From positions 1 to 51,256 of the forward strand of contig WXFD01000008.1 of the NCBI GenBank assembly GCA_009877105.1: a DNA stretch of 51,256 nt, written 5' to 3'. A program made the translations under genes and the position numbers. Origin of the DNA: Bacteroidales bacterium. GTDB taxonomy: Bacteria; Bacteroidota; Bacteroidia; Bacteroidales; VadinHA17. Below are positions 35,282 through 42,898 of the stretch, piece after piece. Every line of letters starts with the position of its first letter. The stretch's first letter is position 1. The notes under the pieces are model-generated. The model was not told where the DNA came from. It made no database searches and saw only the letters and a program-made list of their open reading frames with translations.

Positions 35282-35289
35282 TATTTTTG
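35282..35289 (+). promoter_or_regulatory. Candidate -7 element of the flavodoxin-like gene
   Basis: TATTTTTG, a perfect TAnnTTTG, 53 bases before the ATG. The GGTATACC palindrome falls at the predicted transcript start, where a bound repressor would block it. Confidence 0.4.
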
Positions 35290-35342
35290 TACAAGGTATA
35301 CCCTCATTTTTAAAGAATCGCCTAAACTTAAAGTCAATAGAA

Positions 35343-35945
35343 ATGAAAAAGCGAGAATTTATAAAAAAAGGATTCCTGGGAATTGGAAGTTTTTTTCTGG
35401 CCGGGAAGGCAAAAGGGCTTGAATATTATCCTATGCCTTCAGATAAAAGGATAGCAGTCATTTACGCTACATGGTGCGGTACTTCACGTGATGCGGCTTT
35501 ATGGATTTCCGAGGGTATGGATGGTATCGCCAATGTATTTGATGTAAGGGAGGATCCTGATATTTCGGGATATGATCATCTTATCATAGGAGGATCGATC
35601 AGGCAGAATAAGGTACCGGGGCAGCTTGAGAATTTCCTGGAGAAGAACAGGGCTGCCGTTTCAGGAAAAGTCAGGGGACTTTTCGCCGTTTGCGGCAATA
35701 TGCGCCAGCCTGTAGGAAATGAACAATACAGGACCTTTATCCAGGATTATCTTGCACCCCTGTCGGGAGCCGGGCAGGTTCCCTCCCGGATTTTCCTTGG
35801 CAGGATCACTTGGGGGCTGATGGAACCAGAAGTATGTGAAATGATGAAAAAGATACCTGGCATGGAAGAGTATGACAATCTGAAAAGACCGGAATGCATG
35901 GCGTTCGGACGGGAGATCCTCGATGCAATCAATAAAGTCAATTAA
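35343..35945 (+). CDS. Flavodoxin-like protein (HemG-type domain) with export-like N-terminus
   Basis: 200 aa. The N-terminus KKREFIKKGFLGIGSFFLAG looks like a twin-arginine signal in which the arginine pair is not kept (Lys-Arg at best), so export is uncertain. From about residue 36 the flavodoxin fold starts IAVIYATWCGTSRDAALWIS, where the phosphate loop should bind FMN, and YDHLIIGGSIRQNKVPGQLE (about 78-97) matches the HemG/Flavodoxin_5 group. These enzymes use FMN in electron transfer, for example protoporphyrinogen oxidation. A general quinone or electrophile reductase is also possible given the HxlR neighbour. Confidence 0.75.
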   Translation: MKKREFIKKGFLGIGSFFLAGKAKGLEYYPMPSDKRIAVIYATWCGTSRDAALWISEGMDGIANVFDVREDPDISGYDHLIIGGSIRQNKVPGQLENFLEKNRAAVSGKVRGLFAVCGNMRQPVGNEQYRTFIQDYLAPLSGAGQVPSRIFLGRITWGLMEPEVCEMMKKIPGMEEYDNLKRPECMAFGREILDAINKVN

Positions 35946-35987
35946 TCACCATAACTAATACTAAACCAAACAATACAAAAAACAATC

Positions 35988-38423
35988 ATGAAAAAACTGC
36001 TACTATTACTGATCATTGTGTTTCCATTAGTTTCTGTTTATTCACAGATAGATGATAAGCTGATATCGGATATTAAAAATTCGGGATATGTTCACCGGCC
36101 GCTGCCACTGGATCACAGCAAGTCTTATGAGGCATTCGCGATCACGAAGAAAGTTCTGGTCTCGGATATGCTCTGTGATATGGAAGACTTAAGCAAATGG
36201 ACTCACAGCGGGGTGGGAGGCATGAGGCTGACATCGGAACGTTCCGTATCGGGAAAACACAGTCTCAGGCTCGTCGCACCTGCAGTTCCGGATAAATATC
36301 CCGGCTGGGGCATAGGAAGAGGATCGTCTGTGGCCAGCTACGATGTGGGAGGAAGGAATCTTGAGAAATACAACAGGGTAAGGCTCAGGGTTTTCCCCGA
36401 TTGTGAAGGCGCAAGATCCATCTATCTGAACCTCCTTTTTGAGAACGACGGAAAGGAGAAGGTTCCCGATCCTTTTGGCAGGGAAGGGATCCATGAGATG
36501 AACCTTGTCAATGGCCAATGGAACGATTGCGTTGTTGAAATACCCGAACTGGCCCGCGACAAGGTCACAAAGATATCTCTGGCCATTGAGATCTTCGGGA
36601 GGGAGCAGACAATGGGCGACTCACTGAAGTTTGACATAGACGCCATTGAACTGCAGGTTGTTGAAAAACCTGAAGTGGTCAGCGGATGGATCCCCGCAGA
36701 AGACAGGATCATCTTCTCAACCACCGGTTATGGGCTAAACAGCGAAAAGACAGCAATTGTAAGAACAAGTGAAAATGTTTCCAGGTTCCAGCTTGTCGAC
36801 AAAGCCACCTCAAGGGTTGCCTATGAAGGTAACATCACCCAGACAAAGACCCGGCTGGGAGAATTCAAGATCCTTAATTTCACTGACTTCAGGGATGTCG
36901 GGGAGTATTTCCTCAGGGTGGGAAAGATCGAAACACAGCCGTTCTTTATTAACAAGCGCATATGGGAAAATTCCATGTGGAGGGTGCTGAATTTTGTTTT
37001 CTGCGAGCGCTGCGGTTATCCGGTGCCCGACAAACACGGTGCATGTCATGGCGATCATCACGCCGTGTTCAATGACAAGATCTTTCCTGTTCACGGCGGC
37101 TGGCACGATGCTGCCGATATGTCGCAGCAGTCATTGCAAACTGCAGAGGTTGCCTTTTCGCTGTTCGAAGTGGCAAACAACGCAAAGAGGAATAATAATC
37201 ACGACCTTTACAACAGGGCACTTGAAGAAGCTGAATGGGGACTTGATTATATTCTTAAAACGAGGCTTGGCGGTGGATTCAGGGTACAGAACTGGGGTAC
37301 CAATCTGTGGACCGACGGCTACCTGGGTACAGATGACGACAAAGGCTGGCACCAGGCCGGAGTTCACGACAGCGGTTTTGAAAACTTCCTTTTCTCAGGC
37401 ATTGAGGCCTATGCAGCATTGAGCATATCACACGATGAAATGCTGAAGGGTCATCTTATAAAGGCCGCAACCGAAGATTTTGGTTTTGCCCTGAAACGGT
37501 TTGAAGAAAAAGGCTATGCCGAAATGGTCTTTGACTGGGGCGGTCATGCATATATGGCCTCGGAGAGCCAGTATATGGCATCGGTTTCATGGGCGGCAAG
37601 CCAGATCTACAGGCTTACCGGCGACAAATACTATGCTGACAAGGCTGCTGAATTCATCCAGTATGTTCTTAAATGCCAGAGAACCGAGCCATTGAATGAC
37701 AAGGACAAGCTGAGGGGATTCTTCTACCGCGATCTTGGCAAAAAATCAATTGTGCATTTCAACCACCAGTCGCGCGATCAGGTATTCATGCAGGCACTTA
37801 CTGAACTCTGCCTTACCCAGCCCGGTCACAAGGATTACGGCAAATGGGAAAACTCAATCAGGATCTACGGGGAGTATCTCAAAAAACTCATGAGCTATGT
37901 TGCCCCTTACGGAATGCTCCCCAGCGGCGTTTATCACAAGGACGAGGTAAAGGACACGATCAATTTTTTCAGATGGCAGGTCGGAAGAAGCAAGGAACCC
38001 GAGAAGGATTACATGGAACAACTTAACAATGGAGTGAAACTCGACAATGAGCATTACCTGAGAGTATTTCCCGTTTGGTTCTCATTCAAGGGTAACATTG
38101 CGGTTCATCTGGCAACTGGAAAAGCAGCTGCTTTATGCGGTAAATTTTTGAACGACAAGGAACTTATCAATATTGCCGAACAGCAGTTATGCTGGGTGGT
38201 GGGCAAAAACCCGTTCGGCCAGTCCATGATCTGGGGAGAAGGCAGCAATTACGCTCAGCAATATACTGCACTGCCCGGTGAAACCGTGGGAGAAATACCG
38301 GTTGGGATGCAGTCGAAGTTCAACGGTGACATTCCCTATTGGCCAAATATCAATACGGCCGTCTATAAGGAAGTATGGTCTTCATCCGCAGGCAAGTGGC
38401 TCTCTCTTGTCGCTGAATTCTGA
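35988..38423 (+). CDS. GH9 cellulase-like glycoside hydrolase
   Basis: 811 aa with a signal peptide (KKLLLLLIIVFPLVSVYS). After an N-terminal beta-rich region (about 50-225, possibly carbohydrate-binding) comes an Ig-like CelD_N-type domain (about 235-320), then the (alpha/alpha)6 catalytic domain (about 330-811). The catalytic base region reads WHDAADMSQQ (Asp374, Asp377), equivalent to the DAGD motif. The proton donor is probably Glu795 in VYKEVW near the C-terminus, and NPFGQSMIWGEG precedes it. Family activity is inverting hydrolysis of beta-1,4-glucans; the motif variants leave the exact substrate open. It starts 42 bases after the flavodoxin-like gene. Confidence 0.85.
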   Translation: MKKLLLLLIIVFPLVSVYSQIDDKLISDIKNSGYVHRPLPLDHSKSYEAFAITKKVLVSDMLCDMEDLSKWTHSGVGGMRLTSERSVSGKHSLRLVAPAVPDKYPGWGIGRGSSVASYDVGGRNLEKYNRVRLRVFPDCEGARSIYLNLLFENDGKEKVPDPFGREGIHEMNLVNGQWNDCVVEIPELARDKVTKISLAIEIFGREQTMGDSLKFDIDAIELQVVEKPEVVSGWIPAEDRIIFSTTGYGLNSEKTAIVRTSENVSRFQLVDKATSRVAYEGNITQTKTRLGEFKILNFTDFRDVGEYFLRVGKIETQPFFINKRIWENSMWRVLNFVFCERCGYPVPDKHGACHGDHHAVFNDKIFPVHGGWHDAADMSQQSLQTAEVAFSLFEVANNAKRNNNHDLYNRALEEAEWGLDYILKTRLGGGFRVQNWGTNLWTDGYLGTDDDKGWHQAGVHDSGFENFLFSGIEAYAALSISHDEMLKGHLIKAATEDFGFALKRFEEKGYAEMVFDWGGHAYMASESQYMASVSWAASQIYRLTGDKYYADKAAEFIQYVLKCQRTEPLNDKDKLRGFFYRDLGKKSIVHFNHQSRDQVFMQALTELCLTQPGHKDYGKWENSIRIYGEYLKKLMSYVAPYGMLPSGVYHKDEVKDTINFFRWQVGRSKEPEKDYMEQLNNGVKLDNEHYLRVFPVWFSFKGNIAVHLATGKAAALCGKFLNDKELINIAEQQLCWVVGKNPFGQSMIWGEGSNYAQQYTALPGETVGEIPVGMQSKFNGDIPYWPNINTAVYKEVWSSSAGKWLSLVAEF

Positions 38424-38681
38424 GCACCCTGAACACCCGGACAGCAAGTCGGAAAATATTCTGTATAATGCCGGCAGCGAAATAAGGATCAGCGTAAATC
38501 ACGGAATGCTTTCACGTTGACCTTATTTCTGCCCTGGCCGGATATATCTTATGTTTCTTTATTTGAATGAGCATCGCCGGGTGCACTGTGCTGACAGTAC
38601 TTTTTTCCCGCCGCAGGCGCGGCAGTGACCAGCCTGTTTTAAACTTGTTAATTTTGCGCTTCTACATCATTTGGAATTTTT
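38424..38681. other. Gap between the GH9 gene and the outer-membrane protein gene
   Basis: About 260 bases. It holds a 5-bp GC hairpin (GCCGC-AGGC-GCGGC, about 38610-38625) preceded, not followed, by T residues, so it is not a terminator for the plus strand. A promoter candidate is listed at 38649. A short open frame from 38567 overlaps the next gene and is not supported. Confidence 0.4.
38649..38656 (+). promoter_or_regulatory. Candidate -7 element of the DUF5916 gene
   Basis: TAATTTTG, a perfect TAnnTTTG, with the predicted start near 38662 and a leader of about 20 bases. No clear -33 box. Confidence 0.4.
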
Positions 38682-40916
38682 ATGACAAAACCCATTATAC
38701 TGCTGGCAGTCTCATTATTGATCATCACTACGAAAATTTTTCCCGGTGAGGCGGTGAATATAAAAAGAATTAAAGGCGAAATTCTGTTCGACGGCATACC
38801 TGATGAGCCCGAATGGGCTAATCTGACCTATCTCCCCATGACCATGCACAGTCCGGTTTTTGGAGCTGAACCTTCTGAAGCAAGCGAAGTGCGTATCGGC
38901 TATGACGATCATTTCCTGTGGATCGGAGCCAGTCTTTATATGAATGATCCCGGTAAGATCTTTGCCGTCACAAGGAAACGCGACGACAGGCTTTTCGGCC
39001 ATGATGCATTCGGTATCATCCTCGATACCTACAACGATAAGGAGAATGCCCTGGTATTTTATACTTCCCCCAACGGGATCAGAACCGATTTCACTATTTC
39101 CAATGATGCCGTAATGAACGGCGGCGGGTTCGGATTGAATTCCTCATTTAACATAAGCTGGGATACCTTCTGGGACGTGAAAACCAGAATTGACAATAAG
39201 GGTTGGCATGTGGAAATGAAGATCCCTTTTTCCAGCCTGAAATTCAAACCTTCCGGGGATGTTACAACAATGGGACTTATTGTGTGCAGGAACATTAGCG
39301 CCAACAATGAGACTGACACCTATCCGGCAATAGATCCAAAGTATGGCATGATTGCCTCAAACAAACCCTCTCTTGCTCAGGAAATAATTATTGAAGGGGT
39401 AAAACCATCAAAACCGGTATATATTTCTCCTTACCTCCTGGGAGGAGGAACCCGTGAATACAATCTCAATGAACTGCAGACCGGTTATGTCAGGAATGAA
39501 AAGCCCGAATATAATGCAGGTCTGGATATTAAATACAACATCAACAGCAACCTTACACTCGACTTAACCGCAAATACCGACTTTGCACAGGTAGAAGCGG
39601 ATGATCAGCAGGTTAATCTGACACGTTACTCACTTTTCTTTCCTGAAAAGAGGAAATTTTTCCAGGAACGATCCAGCCTCTTTGATTTCAGCCTCGGAGG
39701 ATTCTCTGACAATATGTTCTACAGCAGGAGCATCGGCGTTTTTAACGGATCGCCGGTTAGAATATACGGCGGTGCCAGAATAACGGGAAGAATGGGAAGA
39801 TGGGATACGGGATTTTTAAATATGCAGACCGGAGCCCATGATTCCGTTCCGGGTGAAAATTTCGGCGTCCTCAGAATGCGACGGCAGGTTATTAACCAGA
39901 ATAGCTATGTGGGAGGAATTATCACCTCAAGGCTGGGGATGAACGGTTACAAAAACTTCGGTTACGGAATTGACGGAATATTCCGCCTGTTCGGCGTCGA
40001 TTACCTGAATGTAAAATGGGCACAGACATACGACAGCAACCTTGAAAACAAAATGAATTCACTTGATCCGTCATTCATTCTTGTCGACTGGGAAAGAAGA
40101 AATGAAAAAGGATTTGCCTACAGGTTCAACTACACCTATTCAGGTGAACAACTTAAACCCGGTGTCGGATTCGTTATGAGAGGGGCGGTTCAGGGATTGA
40201 ACGGCCGGCTTTCATATGGATGGTTCCCCGGCGAAAAATCCAGGATTTACAACTACAGTGTAAGCGTTATGGCGGAACAGTATAACCGCCTTGATGACGG
40301 GAATCTTGAATCGGCAATGATTACGCCCGGTATCAATATCGGGACAAAAAAAGGAATAAATGCCGGGCTTTCAGCTGAAGTCCGGAAAGAAGGTGTCAGG
40401 AACGATTTCTACCTTTCTGAAAACGTCGTTGTAAAAGCAAATGAATACACTTTTACCAATGGACAAATGATGTTTTCAACCCCAAACTCAAAAATGATAT
40501 CTGTAATGACCGGTATCAACGCCGGCCAGTTCTATGATGGCCTGAGATACGGTACCATGACCATGGTCAATTTCAACATTTCCTCTGGTTTTAACCTGTC
40601 GGTAAACTATGATTTCAATGCCATCCGTTTTCCTGACAGGGCCAGCAACAATTCACTGAATATTCACCTCGTCAATGCAAAGGCTCTTGTGATGTTCAGC
40701 ACCAAACTTACAGCGGCTGTCATGGTGCAATATGTCAATTCTTACGATAATCTCCTGACCAATTTCAGGCTTAGGTATAATCCAAGAGAGGGAAATGACC
40801 TGTATCTTGTCCTGAATGATAACCGGCGGATCTCAGGATCAGGTTCAGTTCCGGAATATCCCAGGTTTTTCAACCAGACAGTTATGATAAAATACATACA
40901 TACGTTTATTCTTTGA
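38682..40916 (+). CDS. CBM9-like/DUF5916 outer-membrane protein
   Basis: 744 aa with a signal peptide (about 1-22). Residues about 25-225 form a CBM9/DOMON-like beta-sandwich (IKRIKGEILFDGIPDEPEWA at the start, FGIILDTYNDKENALVFYTS near 107-126). The rest, about 240-744, is a DUF5916-type beta-barrel with many alternating strands, ending in the C-terminal phenylalanine-containing YIHTFIL. NTDFAQVEADDQQVNLTRYS and FFPEKRKFFQERSSLFDF are typical conserved stretches. The function is not established. An outer-membrane channel with a periplasmic or surface sugar-binding domain is plausible beside the GH9 gene. Confidence 0.82.
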   Translation: MTKPIILLAVSLLIITTKIFPGEAVNIKRIKGEILFDGIPDEPEWANLTYLPMTMHSPVFGAEPSEASEVRIGYDDHFLWIGASLYMNDPGKIFAVTRKRDDRLFGHDAFGIILDTYNDKENALVFYTSPNGIRTDFTISNDAVMNGGGFGLNSSFNISWDTFWDVKTRIDNKGWHVEMKIPFSSLKFKPSGDVTTMGLIVCRNISANNETDTYPAIDPKYGMIASNKPSLAQEIIIEGVKPSKPVYISPYLLGGGTREYNLNELQTGYVRNEKPEYNAGLDIKYNINSNLTLDLTANTDFAQVEADDQQVNLTRYSLFFPEKRKFFQERSSLFDFSLGGFSDNMFYSRSIGVFNGSPVRIYGGARITGRMGRWDTGFLNMQTGAHDSVPGENFGVLRMRRQVINQNSYVGGIITSRLGMNGYKNFGYGIDGIFRLFGVDYLNVKWAQTYDSNLENKMNSLDPSFILVDWERRNEKGFAYRFNYTYSGEQLKPGVGFVMRGAVQGLNGRLSYGWFPGEKSRIYNYSVSVMAEQYNRLDDGNLESAMITPGINIGTKKGINAGLSAEVRKEGVRNDFYLSENVVVKANEYTFTNGQMMFSTPNSKMISVMTGINAGQFYDGLRYGTMTMVNFNISSGFNLSVNYDFNAIRFPDRASNNSLNIHLVNAKALVMFSTKLTAAVMVQYVNSYDNLLTNFRLRYNPREGNDLYLVLNDNRRISGSGSVPEYPRFFNQTVMIKYIHTFIL

Positions 40917-41081
40917 TAACAGGCTTGCGATTGCCTGCCAGATTCATCACGAACCGGCAATGAAATCCCCTTTGCCAAAGGCAGCAGCCGCAGGCCGGGT
41001 TAGCGAACTGCAACCGGATCACATGATGGGGTAAACTCCCGGTGCAGTGCGACAGCTGAGATCATTTTAAATAAAACTATT

Positions 41082-41117
41082 CCGCCAGTATGCCCGGGCC
41101 TTAACCGGGTATGGCGG
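41082..41117. repeat. GC-rich interrupted hairpin upstream of the sigma gene
   Basis: CCGCCA (41082-41087) pairs with TGGCGG (41112-41117) and CCCGG (41093-41097) with CCGGG (41105-41109), around a 7-base loop. No T-run. It is upstream of the candidate promoter, so it is more likely the end of the DUF5916 transcript than a leader element. Confidence 0.4.
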
Positions 41118-41196
41118 GCGGCTTTGGCATCTGACCCGTCCGGGAATGATTGTTGCAATGATATTTCATTTAAAATCAGTTCTTAAACATAAAACT

Positions 41197-41204
41197 TATA
41201 TTTG
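41197..41204 (+). promoter_or_regulatory. Candidate -7 element of the sigma-factor gene
   Basis: TATATTTG followed by TG. It predicts a start near 41210 and a 12-base leader to the ATG at 41223. The in-frame GTG at 41202 lies inside this element and therefore cannot be the start if the promoter is right. Confidence 0.5.
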
Positions 41205-41222
41205 TGTCACAATCCGTTTCTC

Positions 41223-41786
41223 ATGTCGGAGGAAAGAGATCTGATTCAGAGAATATCCAGGGGCGACACAGATGCTTTCCGTGAGCTGTTTGCTGCCTGT
41301 TACCGGTCGCTCTTTTCCTATGCTTTAAGCCTTGTTATTGACAGGGAAACTGCAAAAGATATTATCCAGGATGTCTTCTTCCGCATCTGGGAAAACAGGA
41401 AGAACTTTGAAATTCACACGTCTCTGAAGGCATTCCTGTTTGCCAGTGTCCGAAATTCCGCAATAGATCATATCAGGAAGCAGAAGCGCTTTTCAGGATA
41501 TGAAAGGGAGCTGGTGGAAATATTGTCGGGCCAGACCTCCTCCGGTAATGCTGCACCCGAACCCCTGAACTCAATAATTTACAATGAAACATGTGATATT
41601 GTTGAGTCGGCAATTGAGAAACTTCCCGAACAGTGCCGCAGGATATTCATTATGAGCAGATTTCATGGACTGAAACATAAGCAGATAGCGGAAAAACTTG
41701 ATATCTCCTCCAGGACCGTTGAGGCACACATATACGCAGCCCTGAAATTTTTAAGGGAAACGGTTAAAAAATCCCTTTCCGACTAA
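41223..41786 (+). CDS. ECF-type RNA polymerase sigma factor
   Basis: 187 aa from the ATG at 41223. Region 2 (about 18-85) contains LFAACYRSLFSYALSLV and DIIQDVFFRIWENR. Region 4 (about 120-180) has the helix-turn-helix KHKQIAEKLDISSRTVEAHI. The lack of other domains marks it as an extracytoplasmic-function sigma. It is followed 44 bases later by a FecR-type anti-sigma gene and then susC/susD, the classic order in Bacteroidota loci where the transporter itself senses the substrate. Confidence 0.93.
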   Translation: MSEERDLIQRISRGDTDAFRELFAACYRSLFSYALSLVIDRETAKDIIQDVFFRIWENRKNFEIHTSLKAFLFASVRNSAIDHIRKQKRFSGYERELVEILSGQTSSGNAAPEPLNSIIYNETCDIVESAIEKLPEQCRRIFIMSRFHGLKHKQIAEKLDISSRTVEAHIYAALKFLRETVKKSLSD

Positions 41787-41830
41787 GTGATCTCACTTTT
41801 ATAAACGTCTTATCATAACATTTGAACAAA

Positions 41831-42874
41831 ATGGATCCATCTGTCAATATTGAGCATATATTTCTTAATCTGCTGGAAGGCGGCGAAATTTCTGCTGAAG
41901 AACTGAAAATTCTGCATGCCTGGCTGGAGTCCAATCCTGATGAGGCAGAAAAGTACGCCGACTTCAGGGAAATATGGGCTCTTGCATCGGTGCCTGAGAA
42001 TATGGCTGAAAGCGAGTGCCGGGAGGGATACAGGCAGCTTGAGAAACGCCTTCGGGCCAAAAGGTGGCCCGTCATACGCATGGAAAAGCAGAGGAGACTC
42101 AGGGTTCCGGTGCTGGCCGCTGCAGTCATTGCAGGAATGGTTATAGCCATCGGCGCACTGCACTTATGGGACAGCAGGATCATCCGTAAGGAGAGATTCG
42201 TTGTTGAAGTGCCTGCAGGATCAAGATCCGTAACAATACTTCCCGACGGTACAAAGGTGACCCTCAACGGGGACTCAAAAATTTCATATGATCAGGGATA
42301 TGGCAGAAGCAACCGTAATGTTGATCTTTCAGGCGAAGGTTATTTTGAAGTAGTGCATAATGCGCGGCATACCTTCTCGGTTTGTGCGGCGGGAGCAATG
42401 GTTGCCGCACACGGAACCGTCTTCAATGTGAAAGCATACCCGGAAGATCCGTCCGTTGAGACAACCCTTGTTAAAGGATCGGTCAGCATTGAAATTCCCG
42501 GTCACAGGAAAGAAAGAATGTTCCTAAAACCATCGGAGCAGTTTACGTGGCTCAAACCGGTTGTCGCGGATGATTCGGACAAGGGCCGGGTACTCATATC
42601 AAAGGGAATAGATACTGAAAGATACACATCATGGATCAGCGGCAGACTCATTATTCAGAGTGAATTGCTGGCGGACCTTTCCCTCAGGTTGGAAAGAAAA
42701 TATGATGTTGAAATAAGTTTTGAGGAACAGGACCTCAAAAATCTTCGTTTCACCGGCGTACTTGAGGATGAAACAATCGAGCAGGTGCTGGAAGTACTAA
42801 AGATTACTTCAAACCTTGATTTTAAGATTTCGGGAAGAGAGATAGTTCTTTTTTCCTGCAGAAAAACCCCCTGA
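41831..42874 (+). CDS. FecR-type anti-sigma factor
   Basis: 347 aa from the ATG at 41831; a TTG three codons earlier is less likely. The cytoplasmic N-terminus (about 1-90) would hold the sigma factor. One transmembrane helix spans about 92-112 (VPVLAAAVIAGMVIAIGAL). The periplasmic FecR domain follows (VPAGSRSVTILPDGTKVTLN, then VDLSGEGYFEVVHNARHTF). The C-terminal 75 residues form an STN-like domain (LADLSLRLERKYDVEISFEE). It should receive the signal from the STN domain of the SusC neighbour and release or activate the sigma factor. Confidence 0.93.
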   Translation: MDPSVNIEHIFLNLLEGGEISAEELKILHAWLESNPDEAEKYADFREIWALASVPENMAESECREGYRQLEKRLRAKRWPVIRMEKQRRLRVPVLAAAVIAGMVIAIGALHLWDSRIIRKERFVVEVPAGSRSVTILPDGTKVTLNGDSKISYDQGYGRSNRNVDLSGEGYFEVVHNARHTFSVCAAGAMVAAHGTVFNVKAYPEDPSVETTLVKGSVSIEIPGHRKERMFLKPSEQFTWLKPVVADDSDKGRVLISKGIDTERYTSWISGRLIIQSELLADLSLRLERKYDVEISFEEQDLKNLRFTGVLEDETIEQVLEVLKITSNLDFKISGREIVLFSCRKTP

Positions 42875-42898
42875 CATTTAACTCAAAATCCATCCCGA

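Larger units (their letters stand above)
35233..35302. promoter_or_regulatory. Shared regulatory region of the HxlR and flavodoxin-like genes
   Basis: Contains a 10-bp palindrome ATACCGGTAT (35233-35242), an inverted repeat AAGTA-N3-TACTT (35247-35259) and an 8-bp palindrome GGTATACC (35295-35302). GGTATAC occurs twice, 57 bases apart. These flank or overlap both candidate promoters and are suitable operator half-sites. Confidence 0.45.
40917..41222. other. Gap before the sigma-factor locus
   Basis: About 300 bases without a gene. It contains a small CCTTTG-C-CAAAGG palindrome (40969-40981), a strong hairpin (41082-41117) and the promoter of the sigma gene. No riboswitch motif was recognised. 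Confidence 0.45.

Noticed and set aside
36994..37422. 142-codon frame inside the GH9 gene
   Set aside because: It overlaps the catalytic core in another phase and resembles no protein; a shadow frame.
38610..38625. GC hairpin as terminator of the GH9 gene
   Set aside because: The T residues precede it on the plus strand; on the minus strand it is followed by A residues.
38567..38749. 60-codon plus-strand frame before the DUF5916 gene
   Set aside because: It contains the promoter candidate and overlaps the signal peptide of the next gene; no protein-like features.
40981..41117. Structured leader as a cobalamin or other riboswitch
   Set aside because: No conserved B12-box or other riboswitch core recognised, and the hairpin lies upstream of the candidate promoter.
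41202..41222. GTG at 41202 as the sigma-factor start
   Set aside because: It falls inside the TATATTTG element; the ATG at 41223 begins the conserved sigma domain.
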